A stretch of DNA of 64,000 bases from Mycobacteriaceae bacterium (GCA_028726465.1 JAQYQB010000012.1:307892-371891), one strand, 5' to 3'; counted from the first letter of the stretch, positions 6,666-15,532 are shown. Program-made: numbers and translations. Notes: generated from the letters alone by a model not told the origin.

Positions 6666-8522
6666 ATGATTAAAGCTCGCCTCAACCGCTCATTCGTGGC
6701 GCTTGGTTGCGCCTTGTCTGTCACCCTAGCCTCCGGCGCCGTCGTCCCGACCGCCGCGCAGGCGCAGGAGTCCCCGATTTTCCGCCAGGTCCTGCAGCCG
6801 GGCGCGGATGAAACCTCCGTCATCGTCTCCTGGCGCACCAACCACAAGGGTGAGGAAAAGCTCAAGGTCTACCCGACCGGGCAGGAAGACCAGGCGAAGG
6901 AATTCGACGCCAAGGAGAAGGACGCCGGCCGCATCCTCTACCTGTCCAACTACGCTACGGCTACCGGCCTGGCGGAGAACACCGAGTACACCTACGTGGT
7001 GGGCTCCGACGAGGGCGGCTGGTCCGCCCCGCACACGTTCAACACCGGTTCCTACGGTGATGACTGGTCCTTCGTCACGATTAGCGACGCGCAGATCGGC
7101 GTGGGCGCGAAGATCGAGGAACAAACCGAGCAGTGGAATAAGACCATCAACAAGGCCATCGGTGACGTTCCGGATTCGCGGCTCATCTGGTCCCTGGGCG
7201 ACCAGATTGAGGGCTGGGGCGCTCCCCTGGCTCAGTACGACGGCTTCTTTAGCCCGGATGTCATCCGGCAGATCCCGCTCAGCGCTATCCCGGGCAACCA
7301 CGAGGGTTACCCCTCCGCGATTGCTTTTGGTGACTACGACGAGCACTTCATCAACCCCAACCAGGCCCCGGACCTGCGCAACTCCTGGTTTGAGCGCAAC
7401 AACGTGCTCTTCATCAACCTGGACTCCAACGCAAGCCAAGAGGACGACATTGAGCGCCACAAGCGCTTCCTCAAGGACACCATCGACAACCGGGGCGCCT
7501 TCAACGAGTGGGTAATCGTGGGTATGCACCACTCCCTGTACTCGCAGGCCACCCACTACACCGACTCCGATGTCGGACGCCTGCGCGACGGCCTGGCGGA
7601 TACCTTCTCTGAGCTCGGCGTCGACGTGGTCCTGTCGGGCCACGACCACATCTACACCCGCACCCACCTGATGAACGGCCATGAGCCGGTCTCTGAGGGC
7701 TTGGGCAAGCGCAATGACAAGCTTTCCCCGAACGACAACGAGGTCCTTTACCTGACCACCACCAGCGCCGGCGGCGGCAAGTTCTACGATTTCCAGGACG
7801 TCAACGGCGAAAAGCAGCCGAACGCCCGCATGGAACACGTCCCGCAGGAACTGGTGCACGACTCCACCGCCTACTGGCGCCAGGACTACACCCCGGATTA
7901 CCTGCGGGTGGACGTGACCGGCGAGCAACTGCGCCTGACCACCTACGACGAGCCCACCGGCGCACTCGTCGACCGCGTCACCCTGGAAAACCGCGACCGC
8001 GCCCTGGTCGATCCGCGCGAGGAGCAGCCGGAACCGACCGAAGAGCCGTCGACCGAGCCGTCGACGGAGCCCTCCAAGGAGCCGACCACCGAACCGTCGA
8101 CCGAGCTTTCTGAGGAACCGTCTACCGAACCGTCGACCGAGCCTTCTGAAGAGCCGACCACCGAGCCGAGCGAACCGGAAGAGTCCACCGAGCCGAACAA
8201 GCCGTCCGAGCCGGCTGAGACTACGAAGCCAGCTGAGCCGACCGAGCCGGGTAAGCCGGGCGAGACTGAAGAGCCTTCGAAGCCGAGCAAGGAACCGAAC
8301 AAGGAAGGCAGCAGCGGCAGCAGCAATGGCAGCTCCGGTAGCTCGAGCAGCAGCAACGGTAGCTCCGCTAGCTCGCAGGGCTCTTCCAACGTCTTCTGGG
8401 GCTTTAGCCTGGTCGCGGCCGTGCTGGGTGCGCTTGGCTTGGGCAGCTGGGCAGTCTGGAAGTATGTACCGCACCTGATGATGAAGCCGGTCAAGAACTT
8501 CTTCGACCGTATCTTTGGCTAG
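6666..8522 (+). CDS. Membrane-anchored calcineurin-like metallophosphoesterase with PSTE stalk
   Basis: A 618-residue surface protein. Signal peptide at residues 1-35 ending AQAQE, then a purple-acid-phosphatase-type N-terminal domain (about 38-125), then a metallophosphoesterase domain with the metal ligands in order: ISDAQIG, GDQIEG, GNHEGYP, GMHHSLYS and SGHDHIYTR. From about residue 455 comes a long Pro-Ser-Thr-Glu repeat stalk followed by a Gly-Ser stretch, and a C-terminal hydrophobic helix with a basic end (about 575-618). There is no LPxTG motif, so anchoring is by the C-terminal helix rather than by sortase. Likely role: releasing phosphate from extracellular esters; the true substrate is unknown. 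Confidence 0.85.
   Translation: MIKARLNRSFVALGCALSVTLASGAVVPTAAQAQESPIFRQVLQPGADETSVIVSWRTNHKGEEKLKVYPTGQEDQAKEFDAKEKDAGRILYLSNYATATGLAENTEYTYVVGSDEGGWSAPHTFNTGSYGDDWSFVTISDAQIGVGAKIEEQTEQWNKTINKAIGDVPDSRLIWSLGDQIEGWGAPLAQYDGFFSPDVIRQIPLSAIPGNHEGYPSAIAFGDYDEHFINPNQAPDLRNSWFERNNVLFINLDSNASQEDDIERHKRFLKDTIDNRGAFNEWVIVGMHHSLYSQATHYTDSDVGRLRDGLADTFSELGVDVVLSGHDHIYTRTHLMNGHEPVSEGLGKRNDKLSPNDNEVLYLTTTSAGGGKFYDFQDVNGEKQPNARMEHVPQELVHDSTAYWRQDYTPDYLRVDVTGEQLRLTTYDEPTGALVDRVTLENRDRALVDPREEQPEPTEEPSTEPSTEPSKEPTTEPSTELSEEPSTEPSTEPSEEPTTEPSEPEESTEPNKPSEPAETTKPAEPTEPGKPGETEEPSKPSKEPNKEGSSGSSNGSSGSSSSSNGSSASSQGSSNVFWGFSLVAAVLGALGLGSWAVWKYVPHLMMKPVKNFFDRIFG
8020..8290 (+). repeat. Degenerate tandem repeats coding for a Pro-Ser-Thr-Glu stalk
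   Basis: Repeated variants of a 9-12 base unit coding EPST/EEPS/EPTT run through this part of the metallophosphoesterase gene. They resemble the cell-wall-spanning linkers of other Gram-positive surface proteins. Repeat number may vary between strains. Confidence 0.7.
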
Positions 8523-8544
8523 GCCCTTAACTAGCCGGCACGCC

Positions 8545-8588
8545 AAGAGCCGCGCGGCGCTGAGATGTTCAGCGTTCGCGCGGCTCTT
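8545..8588. terminator. Bidirectional hairpin terminator between convergent genes
   Basis: AAGAGCCGCGCG at 8545-8556 pairs perfectly with CGCGCGGCTCTT at 8577-8588, and the loop itself contains a further CGCTGA/TCAGCG stem. It is followed by TGTTCTG on the plus strand. It lies between the metallophosphoesterase gene and paaK, which converge. Confidence 0.8.
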
Positions 8589-8620
8589 GTTCTGTGCTTC
8601 AGGTAGGTCGGGAACCAGGC

Positions 8621-9931
8621 TTACTTGTTGCGGTTGTCGACCAGGCGCTTGGCCTTGCCGTCGCCGGAATCGAAGTGCTCGACCAGCTGGATTTCGACGG
8701 TGACGCCAATCCGGTCCTTGATCTGCTTGCGCAGCTGGCGCTCGGAGGCGTCGAGGTCGTCGCGGCTCAGGTTTTCGGCGTGCTGGACGACCAGGGTCAG
8801 GTGGTCCATGCGGCCGCGCTTGCTCAGCACGCACTGGTAACGGGGGCGCAGGTTGCGGTCTTCGGTGATGATTTCCTCGAACTGCGACGGGAAGCAGTTC
8901 ACGCCGCGCAGGATGATCATGTCGTCGTTGCGGGCGGAGATGCGGTCCAGGCGGCGCATCGAACGCGCCGTGCCCGGCAGGATGCGGGTCAGATCATGCG
9001 TGCGGTAGCGGATGATCGGGAAGGCTTCCTTGGTCAGGGAGGAAATGACCAGCTCGCCGTACTCGCCATCCGGGAGCGGCTGCAGGGTCTCCGGGTCGAT
9101 GATCTCCGGGTAGAAGTGATCCTCCCAGACGGTCAGACCGTCCTTGGTCTCGATGCACTCCTGCGCCACGCCAGGGCCCATGACCTCGGACAGGCCGTAG
9201 ATGTCGGTGGCGTCGATGCCGAAGCCTTCCTCCAGCTCGCGGCGCATGCCCTCGGTCCACGGCTCGGAGCCGAAGACGCCGGCGCGCAGGGAGGTCTCCC
9301 GCGGGTCGATGCCCTCCTTGCGCATACGGTCCAGGAGGTTGAGGACGTAGGAGGGGGTGCCGAGGATGGCGTCCGGCTCGAAGTCCTTGATGAGCTGGAT
9401 CTGGCGTTCGGTCTGGCCGCCGGAGGTTGGGATGGCGGTGGCGCCGAGGGCCTCCACGCCGTAATGCGCGCCCAGGCCGCCGGTGAAGAGCCCGTAGCCG
9501 AAGGTGATCTGCACCTTGTCGCTCGGGCGCAGACCGCCGGCCCGCAGGGAGCGGGCCATCAGGTCAGACCAGATGCGGATGTCGTTGTCGGTGTAGCCAA
9601 CCACCGTCGGGCGGCCGGTGGTCCCGGAGGAGGCGTGGATACGAGCGATCTGCTTCTGCCCCACCGCGAACATGCCGAAGGGGTACTCGTTGCGCAGCGT
9701 CTCCTTGTCCGTGAACGGGAACTTCGCGAAGTCGGCGAGCTCCTTGAAATCGTCGGGGTGGACGCCGAGTTCATCGAAGGCTCGGCGGTAGTGGGGAACG
9801 TTGTAATACGCGTGGCGGAGCTCGTTGCGAGCGCGCTCAGTCTGGAGGGCGATGATTTCGTCTCGCGAGGCGTATTCAATGCCCATTTGGGGGCCATAGT
9901 TGTCGGAGAAAATATCAAAAGTTGCAGTCAC
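8621..9931 (-). CDS. paaK: Phenylacetate-CoA ligase
   Basis: A 436-residue cytosolic adenylate-forming enzyme that activates phenylacetate to phenylacetyl-CoA, the first step of the pathway. Visible motifs: IHASSGTTGRPTVVGYTDND (the phosphate-binding loop of the acyl-CoA synthetase family), ISALYG-equivalent DIYGLSEVMGPG and YRTHDL, and the C-terminal swing-lid domain with ISARNDDMIILRGVN. I chose the GTG at 9931 because AAAGG lies suitably upstream and the protein then begins like other PaaK proteins; an upstream start would add 13 unsupported residues. A PaaR-like operator is located about 110 bp upstream. It is transcribed away from paaR and the rest of the cluster. Confidence 0.93.
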   Translation of the reverse strand: MTATFDIFSDNYGPQMGIEYASRDEIIALQTERARNELRHAYYNVPHYRRAFDELGVHPDDFKELADFAKFPFTDKETLRNEYPFGMFAVGQKQIARIHASSGTTGRPTVVGYTDNDIRIWSDLMARSLRAGGLRPSDKVQITFGYGLFTGGLGAHYGVEALGATAIPTSGGQTERQIQLIKDFEPDAILGTPSYVLNLLDRMRKEGIDPRETSLRAGVFGSEPWTEGMRRELEEGFGIDATDIYGLSEVMGPGVAQECIETKDGLTVWEDHFYPEIIDPETLQPLPDGEYGELVISSLTKEAFPIIRYRTHDLTRILPGTARSMRRLDRISARNDDMIILRGVNCFPSQFEEIITEDRNLRPRYQCVLSKRGRMDHLTLVVQHAENLSRDDLDASERQLRKQIKDRIGVTVEIQLVEHFDSGDGKAKRLVDNRNK

Positions 9932-10040
9932 AGCAGTGCCTTTCACTTCGGGAAACGTGCAGGCCCACACCTGGCGTCTTCTCGAATGCGCCTATTGGGT
10001 TGGAAGTCATGGGTGCCGCGGGAGCGGCGAGCGATTAATT

Positions 10041-10062
10041 CCTGACTTAACAATCGGTCAGT
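10041..10062 (-). promoter_or_regulatory. PaaR-like operator upstream of paaK
   Basis: On the minus strand this 22-bp site begins ACTGACCG, the expected PaaR half-site ACTnACCG, followed after a six-base spacer by a degenerate inverted half (AAGTCAGG). It lies between paaK and the end of paaR. The assignment rests on resemblance to the operator described for Corynebacterium glutamicum PaaR and on two further copies in this cluster. Confidence 0.7.
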
Positions 10063-10175
10063 TAAGTCTTGTGAGGTAGAATACAGGCGATTTTAGTGAG
10101 TGGCAACACATTTTGGGGAAATTGTTGTTTCGGTCAATGTTGTTCAACAATCCCCGACCTGGTGTTTTGGCGAGC

Positions 10176-10787
10176 TTAGCGCGGTGAAAGACCGCCGAAG
10201 AGCAGGCGTTCCACGCTGTTGGCGATGTCCTCTGCGCCGAATTTCCCGCCGGGTTCGTACCAGTCGGACACGGAGTTGACCATGCCGAAGGCGAGGCGGG
10301 TTAGGGTGGCCGCTTCGAGGTCGTTGCGGATATCCCCGGTCTCTTGGGCCTGCTTGACCATCGGGATGACCGACCGGGTAAGCGCGCGGCGGCGTTCGAG
10401 TGCGCGTTCCTCGACTTCGGAGTTACCGCGCAGGCGCAGAAGCAGCGCCACGGATTCGGGATCGCTGCACAGAACGTGCACGGACCCGCGGACCAGCATG
10501 GCGATCTGCTCGGCCGGGGTGGCGTCGGCAGCCTGGGCCTCGGCGACCACGTCCTCGAGCTGCCCCATGGCGCGGGAAACGGTCTCCTCGAGAATCTCTT
10601 CCTTGGAGGAGATGTGGTGGTACAGGGCGGACTTGGAAATTCCCAGGTCGTTTGCCACAACTCCCATGGACGTCGCCTCGTAGCCGCGGGTGTTGAACGC
10701 CTTGATGGCGGCGCGGATTACGTCGGCGCGTGAGTAGCCAGGGCGGCCGCGGTGGGTGTCGGTACTCGTGTCAGTCACGCATTCCAT
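10176..10787 (-). CDS. paaR: TetR-family repressor of phenylacetate degradation (PaaR)
   Basis: A 203-residue TetR-family regulator. The N-terminal helix-turn-helix (about residues 18-65) reads IRAAIKAFNTRGYEATSM, then VANDLGISKSALYHHISSKE, and the C-terminal part is an all-helical ligand domain. In corynebacteria and other bacteria the paa-linked TetR repressor is released by phenylacetyl-CoA; I infer the same here from position and from the matching operators. The ATG at 10787 is used; a GTG three codons later is possible because neither has a strong Shine-Dalgarno sequence. It is divergent from paaI with a 96-bp shared promoter region. Confidence 0.88.
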   Translation of the reverse strand: MECVTDTSTDTHRGRPGYSRADVIRAAIKAFNTRGYEATSMGVVANDLGISKSALYHHISSKEEILEETVSRAMGQLEDVVAEAQAADATPAEQIAMLVRGSVHVLCSDPESVALLLRLRGNSEVEERALERRRALTRSVIPMVKQAQETGDIRNDLEAATLTRLAFGMVNSVSDWYEPGGKFGAEDIANSVERLLFGGLSPR

Positions 10788-10883
10788 TCAAGCACGACTT
10801 AGTCGCAGCGGTTATAGTATGTGTCACCCACACCCGGAAGTTTTCTCTTTGCGCTGGCCAAATAACTCCCAAGGAGAGTAGAA

Positions 10884-11399
10884 ATGTCAGCCAATAACTC
10901 CACCCCCTCCCGCTCTACTGCCGCGGAGGAAATGTCGACCGAGGCAGTTGCGCCCGCTCCCGTGCTAGCGCCCGGCGTAGCCGCGAGCCCGGAGTTCGTG
11001 CACGTCCGCGAGATGTTCGAAAGCGACCGCGCGACCGCCTTTCTGGGGGTGACCATCACCGAGCTTGACCTGGGGCACTGCGCGGGTGAATTCACCGTGC
11101 GCCCCGAGATGTGCAACGGGCATGACACCTGCCAGGGCGGTTTTCTCTACGCCTTCGCCGATTCCCTGTTCGCCGGCGCCTGCAACTCCTACGGCGACGT
11201 CGCCGTGGCGGCGCACAATTCCATCCACTACCTCGCGCCGGGCTTTTCCGGACAGCGGGTCGAAGGCGTGGCCACGACGCGTCAGTCCTGGGGCCGAAAC
11301 GGGATCGTGGACGTCACGCTGCGCGCCGACGGCCGGGACATCGCCGAGTTTCGCGGCACGTACCGGGTCCTCCCTGGCAAGCCGGAGAAGCGGAGCTAG
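10884..11399 (+). CDS. paaI: Hydroxyphenylacetyl-CoA thioesterase PaaI
   Basis: A 171-residue hotdog-fold thioesterase. The hotdog core starts around residue 35 and includes NGHDTCQGGFLYAFADSLF, the hot-dog helix region with the catalytic Asp typical of PaaI, followed by VAAHNSIHYLAPGFSG. PaaI hydrolyses ring-hydroxylated phenylacetyl-CoA and so prevents CoA from being trapped in dead-end products. The N-terminal 30 residues are low-complexity and look non-conserved. A GGAGAG Shine-Dalgarno lies just before the ATG. It is the first gene on the plus strand, divergent from paaR, and separated from paaA by its own promoter region. Confidence 0.88.
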   Translation: MSANNSTPSRSTAAEEMSTEAVAPAPVLAPGVAASPEFVHVREMFESDRATAFLGVTITELDLGHCAGEFTVRPEMCNGHDTCQGGFLYAFADSLFAGACNSYGDVAVAAHNSIHYLAPGFSGQRVEGVATTRQSWGRNGIVDVTLRADGRDIAEFRGTYRVLPGKPEKRS

Positions 11400-11465
11400 G
11401 CCGCGAGGCGATTATCGCGGGGCCACAATGACGGCCCGTTAATTGCCACCTAGATCACACTTGCT

Positions 11466-11481
11466 ATTGACGTAGGTCACA
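11466..11481 (-). promoter_or_regulatory. GlxR (CRP-type) site-like sequence
   Basis: On the minus strand the sequence TGTGACCTACGTCAAT matches the GlxR consensus TGTGAnnTAnnTCACA at 10 of 12 fixed positions. It lies 12 bp before the PaaR-like operator of paaA. GlxR, the corynebacterial cAMP-responsive regulator, is known to act with PaaR on this operon in C. glutamicum. Confidence 0.5.
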
Positions 11482-11492
11482 TTTTCTCATAT

Positions 11493-11514
11493 ACTGACCA
11501 ACCATTCAGTAGGT
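11493..11514 (+). promoter_or_regulatory. PaaR-like operator upstream of paaA
   Basis: A 22-bp inverted repeat with half-sites ACTGACCA and CAGTAGGT around a six-base centre, two to three bases off the ACTnACCG/CGGTnAGT pattern. It is 45 bp upstream of the paaA start and so placed to block the main operon promoter. Confidence 0.72.
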
Positions 11515-11558
11515 AATCCTGCTACTGACACTCTCCCCACCCGAGGAGGAAACCCACC

Positions 11559-12560
11559 ATGACTAACCGTGACCAGGCATTAACCGCAATCGATGGCGCC
11601 GCTGACGCGGAATTCGACGTCGCCCAGGCCCAGCAACGCTTCGATGAGATCATCGCGGAGGACTCCCGCATCGAGCCCACCGACTGGATGCCCGAGGCCT
11701 ACCGCAAGACCCTGACCCGCCAGATCTCCCAGCACGCGCACTCCGAAATCATCGGCATGCAGCCGGAGGCCAACTGGATCACCCGCGCTCCTTCCTTGAA
11801 GCGCAAGGCCATCCTGATGGCCAAGGTCCAGGACGAGGCCGGCCACGGCCTCTACCTGTACTCCGCCGCCGAGACCCTCGGTACTCCCCGCGATGAGCTG
11901 GTTGACCAGCTGCTAGACGGTCGTGCCAAGTACTCGTCCATCTTCAACTACCCGGCCCGTACCTGGGCGGATATCGGCGCTATCGGCTGGCTGGTCGACG
12001 GTGCGGCCATTTGCAACCAGGTGCCGCTGTGCCGCGCTTCGTATGCGCCTTATGGCCGCGCGATGGTGCGTATCTGCAAGGAGGAATCCTTCCACCAGCG
12101 CCAAGGCTGGGAGATCCTCTACGAGCTCGCGCACGGCACCGAGGCCCAAAAGCAGATGGCCCAGGAAGCCATCAACCGTTTCTACGGCCCGGCCCTGCAG
12201 ATGTTCGGCCCGCCGGATGATGACTCCCCCAACAGCAAGCAGTCGATGGCCTGGAACATCAAGCGCTTCTCCAACGACGAGCTGCGCCAGCGCTTCGTGG
12301 ACATGATCGTCCCGCAGGCAGAAGCCCTGGGGCTGCACTTCGAGGACCCGGACCTGAAGTGGAACGAGGAGCGCGGCCACTACGACTTCGGCGAACTGGA
12401 CTGGGACGAGTTCAAGTCCGTCATCAAGGGCAACGGGCCCTGCAACGAGCAGCGCCTGCAGCGCCGCAACCAGGCCCACGACGAGGGCGCCTGGGTCCGC
12501 GAGGCCGCCGCTGCCTACGCGGAGAAGTACCACCACACCGACTCGGCGCTTTCGGCCTAG
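11559..12560 (+). CDS. paaA: Phenylacetyl-CoA epoxidase subunit A (catalytic)
   Basis: A 333-residue ferritin-like di-iron subunit that carries out the ring 1,2-epoxidation of phenylacetyl-CoA with O2. Two iron-binding ExxH-type motifs are visible: [17 protein letters not shown] and [13 protein letters not shown], with further conserved IDGRAKYSS-like and [13 protein letters not shown] segments. It works as a complex with PaaB, PaaC and the reductase PaaE. The ATG at 11559 has GAGGAGG about 11 bases upstream. It heads the paaABCDE-G-J-F-H operon, preceded by a GlxR-like and a PaaR-like site. Confidence 0.95.
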   Translation: MTNRDQALTAIDGAADAEFDVAQAQQRFDEIIAEDSRIEPTDWMPEAYRKTLTRQISQHAHSEIIGMQPEANWITRAPSLKRKAILMAKVQDEAGHGLYLYSAAETLGTPRDELVDQLLDGRAKYSSIFNYPARTWADIGAIGWLVDGAAICNQVPLCRASYAPYGRAMVRICKEESFHQRQGWEILYELAHGTEAQKQMAQEAINRFYGPALQMFGPPDDDSPNSKQSMAWNIKRFSNDELRQRFVDMIVPQAEALGLHFEDPDLKWNEERGHYDFGELDWDEFKSVIKGNGPCNEQRLQRRNQAHDEGAWVREAAAAYAEKYHHTDSALSA

Positions 12561-12605
12561 CGCCCGGGCGCAGTGAGCAACTAGGAATTAAGGAGTATCC
12601 ACCCC

Positions 12606-12902
12606 ATGACCGCTAACCAGGGAAACCAGTGGCCCATGTGGGAAGTGTTTGTGCGCTCTTCCCGCGGCCTTTCCCACGTCCACGCCGGCTCTTTGCACGC
12701 CCCGGACGCGACGATGGCGCTGCGCAACGCGCGCGACCTCTACACCCGCCGCAACGAGGGCACATCCGTGTGGGTTGTCCCCTCGGAAGCTATCGCCTCG
12801 TCGGATCCGGACTCCAAGGGCGGCTATTTCGAGTCGCCGCAGGGCAAGAACTACCGCCACGCCACCTACTACGACAAGTCTGAGGGGGTGCCGCACCTGT
12901 GA
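12606..12902 (+). CDS. paaB: Phenylacetyl-CoA epoxidase subunit B
   Basis: A 98-residue small subunit of the multicomponent epoxidase. The N-terminus PMWEVFVRSSRGLSHVHAGS and the following APDATMALRNARDLYTRRNEG are the family signature; PaaB is non-catalytic and helps hold the PaaA-PaaC heterodimers together. An AAGGAG Shine-Dalgarno precedes the ATG. Its last codons overlap the GTG start of paaC by four bases, so the two are probably translationally coupled. Confidence 0.94.
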   Translation: MTANQGNQWPMWEVFVRSSRGLSHVHAGSLHAPDATMALRNARDLYTRRNEGTSVWVVPSEAIASSDPDSKGGYFESPQGKNYRHATYYDKSEGVPHL

Positions 12903-13735
12903 GTGGATTCGCTGCCGCGGACTCCGCCACCAAGCAATCGCAGGGTGACGGTATTACCGCAGAAGACATTGTGGCCTCCGGCGCTACCGCCGACCAGGAC
13001 GTGGCCAACTACGCCATCACGCTGGGCGACGACGCTCTCATCCTGGCCCAACGCCTGGGCTGGTGGATCTCCCGCGCCCCGGAGATGGAAGAAGACATTG
13101 CGCTGGGCAATATCGCCCTGGACCTTATCGGGCACGCCCGCTTCTTGCTCTCCTACGCCGGAACCGCCTTTGACAAGACCGAGGACGATCTCGCCTACTT
13201 CCGCGACGAAGAGGAGTTCTGCTCTTGCCGTCTCGTGGAGCAGGAAAACGGCGACTTCGGCCACACTATCGCTCGCCAGCTCCTCTTTTCCTACTACCAA
13301 TACGGGCTGTACACCGCCCTGCTGGAGTCGGCCGACCAGACGCTGGCTGCCATCGCGGCGAAGGCGATCAAGGAGGTTGAATACCACGTCGACCACGCCA
13401 ACCAATGGGTGCTGCGTCTCGGCCTCGGGACTGAAGAGTCCAAGCGCCGACTGACTGCGGGCCTGGAGCACATGTGGCCCTACCTCGACGAGCTCTTCGA
13501 GGACTTGCCGGTGCACGAGAAGCTGGCGGAGCGATCCATCGCGGTGCTCCCGTCCAGCCTGCGCCCGCAGTTCGACGAGCGGATCGCGTACGTGCTGGAC
13601 AAGGCCGGCCTTGAGGTGCCGCAGGTCAAGCAGGCACGCTCCGGCCAGCGAACCGGCTGCTTTTCGGAATACCGCGGCTTCATCCTGGCGGAGATGCAGT
13701 CCCTGGCCCGGAAGCACCCGGGCGCTACCTGGTAG
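12899..13735 (+). CDS. paaC: Phenylacetyl-CoA epoxidase subunit C (structural)
   Basis: A 278-residue ferritin-like partner of PaaA. It has the helical bundle with ALGNIALDLIGHARFLLSYAG and AIKEVEYHVDHANQWVLRLG. In known complexes PaaC does not hold an active di-iron centre; it stabilises PaaA and completes the CoA-ester binding site. The start is GTG overlapping the end of paaB. The first 30 residues before ITLGDDALILAQRLG are variable. Confidence 0.93.
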   Translation: MSGFAAADSATKQSQGDGITAEDIVASGATADQDVANYAITLGDDALILAQRLGWWISRAPEMEEDIALGNIALDLIGHARFLLSYAGTAFDKTEDDLAYFRDEEEFCSCRLVEQENGDFGHTIARQLLFSYYQYGLYTALLESADQTLAAIAAKAIKEVEYHVDHANQWVLRLGLGTEESKRRLTAGLEHMWPYLDELFEDLPVHEKLAERSIAVLPSSLRPQFDERIAYVLDKAGLEVPQVKQARSGQRTGCFSEYRGFILAEMQSLARKHPGATW

Positions 13736-13750
13736 CGGGAGGTGACAGTG

Positions 13751-14302
13751 ATGGCTAGCCAGACCCCCACCAACCAGCCGGCGCACCCTCTGCGGCCCGC
13801 GGATCCGGAAGCCGCCCGGGTTTGGGACGTGGCTGCCCAGGTCCCGGACCCGGAAATCCCAGTCATTTCTATCGCCGACCTGGGCATCCTGCGGGCAGCG
13901 ACCTTAGAGGGCGAGACCGCCGTCGTCACTATCACCCCGACCTACTCGGGCTGCCCGGCGATGGAGCACATCACGACCGATATCGTCCGGGCCTTGGAAG
14001 AGGCGGGATATAGCTCTTCCCGCGTCGACCTCGTCCTGGATCCGGCGTGGACCACCGACTGGATTACCGAGCGGGGCAAGCAAAACCTCCGCGACTACGG
14101 CATCGCCCCGCCCACCGGGCAATCGCGAAAGGCAAATGACGGGCCCATCCCGCTGACCTTGGCCCCGCCGCCGGCCATCGAATGCCCGCACTGCGGTTCG
14201 CGCCGCACTCAGAAACTTGCACAATTTGGCTCTACGTCCTGCAAGGCGCTCTACAACTGCCAGGACTGCCTGGAGCCTTTCGACTACTTCAAGGTGCACT
14301 AA
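13751..14302 (+). CDS. paaD: PaaD, maturation factor of the epoxidase
   Basis: A 183-residue protein with an N-terminal MIP18/DUF59 domain (VPDPEIPVISIADLGILR, TYSGCPAMEHI) and a C-terminal Cys4 segment (ECPHCGSRRT ... NCQDCLEPFDYFK). PaaD is needed for an active epoxidase and is thought to help iron or iron-sulphur loading. I placed the start at ATG 13751 because GGGAGG at 13737-13742 is then eight bases upstream; a GTG at 13742 would overlap that ribosome binding site. The stop overlaps the paaE start codon by one base (TAATG). Confidence 0.92.
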   Translation: MASQTPTNQPAHPLRPADPEAARVWDVAAQVPDPEIPVISIADLGILRAATLEGETAVVTITPTYSGCPAMEHITTDIVRALEEAGYSSSRVDLVLDPAWTTDWITERGKQNLRDYGIAPPTGQSRKANDGPIPLTLAPPPAIECPHCGSRRTQKLAQFGSTSCKALYNCQDCLEPFDYFKVH

Positions 14303-15486
14303 TGACTACTCCCACCACAACTGCCCCGGCCGAGTCGGCCCAGAAGCCGGCCAAGAAGAAGGCGACCTTTCACCCCCTGACGGTCTCTGCGGTGCGGCCG
14401 CTGACCGACGACGCGGTGGAGGTCTCCTTCGCAGTCCCGCCGGAACTCCAAGACGACTACGACTACGTGCCCGGCCAGTACGTGGCGCTGCGCGCCACCA
14501 TCGACGGCAAAGAAGTCCGCCGCTCCTATTCCATCTGCGACGTCCCCCGGGACGGGGTCATCCGCGTGGCCATCAAGCGCGACCGCGGGGGCGTGTTCTC
14601 CACCTGGGCGAACACCGAGCTGGAGGCCGGCTATGAGATGGACGTGATGAACCCGCAGGGCGCGTTCACCTCCAAGACCCACCTGACCGGCCTGAACAAC
14701 CCGGAGGCCGTACGCGAGGAACTAGAAAAACTGGATAACCCCCACCTGGTGGCTATCGCGGCCGGTTCTGGCATCACCCCGATCATGGCTATTGCCCAAA
14801 CCGTCCTGAACGAGTCGGAGCGGACCACCTTCGAGCTCATCTTCGCCAACAAGGGCGGCGGGGACGTGATGTTCGCCGAGGAGATTGGCGATCTGAAGGA
14901 CAAATTCCCCAACCGCTTCGCGGTCCACCACGTCCTGTCCCGAGAGCAGCGCGTCAACCCGCTGTTCTCCGGTCGCATTGATGCGGAGAAGCTCCAGACG
15001 CTGCTGGACAACGTCATCCAGACCGGTTCGGTCGACGAGTGGTTCCTCTGCGGCCCCTTCGAGCTAGTCCAGCTGGTCCGTGACGAGCTTTCGGGCCGCG
15101 ACGTCGCGGAAGAGGCGGTGCGCTACGAGCTGTTTACCACCGGTAAGCCTTCCGGCAACCAGGGCCAGACCGGCCGCGAGGTGGAAGCCGACCCCGAGGG
15201 CGACAACGTGGACATTGAATTCACCCTGGACGGCCTGTCCGGTTCCGTGCAGTCCCCGGTCTCGGCCAACGAGTCCCTGCTCAATGCCGCGCTGCGGGCG
15301 CGCCCGGACGTCCCCTTCGCCTGCGCCGGCGGCGTGTGTGGCACCTGCCGCGCGAAGCTCGTCGACGGCGAGGTCGACATGGCCGAAAACTACGCCCTGG
15401 AAAAGGACGAGGTTGAGGCCGGCTACATCCTGACCTGCCAGTCGCGTCCGAAGACCGACAAGATTTCCCTCGATTTCGACGCTTAG
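14302..15486 (+). CDS. paaE: Phenylacetyl-CoA epoxidase reductase subunit E
   Basis: A 394-residue NADPH:ferredoxin-type reductase that feeds electrons to PaaA. Domains in order: FAD-binding barrel (RRSYSICDVPRDG, about residues 75-90), NAD(P)-binding Rossmann part (AAGSGITPIMAI), and a C-terminal plant-type [2Fe-2S] ferredoxin domain with CAGGVCGTC and a distant fourth Cys in ILTCQSRP. The ATG at 14302 is coupled to the paaD stop. The first 22 residues are an Ala/Lys-rich extension before the conserved FHPLTVSAVRPLTDD. Confidence 0.95.
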   Translation: MTTPTTTAPAESAQKPAKKKATFHPLTVSAVRPLTDDAVEVSFAVPPELQDDYDYVPGQYVALRATIDGKEVRRSYSICDVPRDGVIRVAIKRDRGGVFSTWANTELEAGYEMDVMNPQGAFTSKTHLTGLNNPEAVREELEKLDNPHLVAIAAGSGITPIMAIAQTVLNESERTTFELIFANKGGGDVMFAEEIGDLKDKFPNRFAVHHVLSREQRVNPLFSGRIDAEKLQTLLDNVIQTGSVDEWFLCGPFELVQLVRDELSGRDVAEEAVRYELFTTGKPSGNQGQTGREVEADPEGDNVDIEFTLDGLSGSVQSPVSANESLLNAALRARPDVPFACAGGVCGTCRAKLVDGEVDMAENYALEKDEVEAGYILTCQSRPKTDKISLDFDA

Positions 15487-15532
15487 TCAACAGCCGGACT
15501 ACCCACCACCCCAACAGAAAGAGAAGAAAGCA

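Noticed and set aside
8020-8290. CRISPR-like repeats
   Set aside because: The repeats are short, in frame, code for Pro/Ser/Thr/Glu and have no unique spacers.
6726-8834. 702-codon minus-strand open frame opposite the metallophosphoesterase gene
   Set aside because: It mirrors the repeat stalk, is Arg/Gly-rich without domains, and crosses the terminator and the 3' end of paaK.
10798-10825. Possible fourth PaaR site between paaR and paaI
   Set aside because: Only the outermost bases (ACT ... AGT) agree; the ACCG and CGGT cores are missing, so it is not counted.
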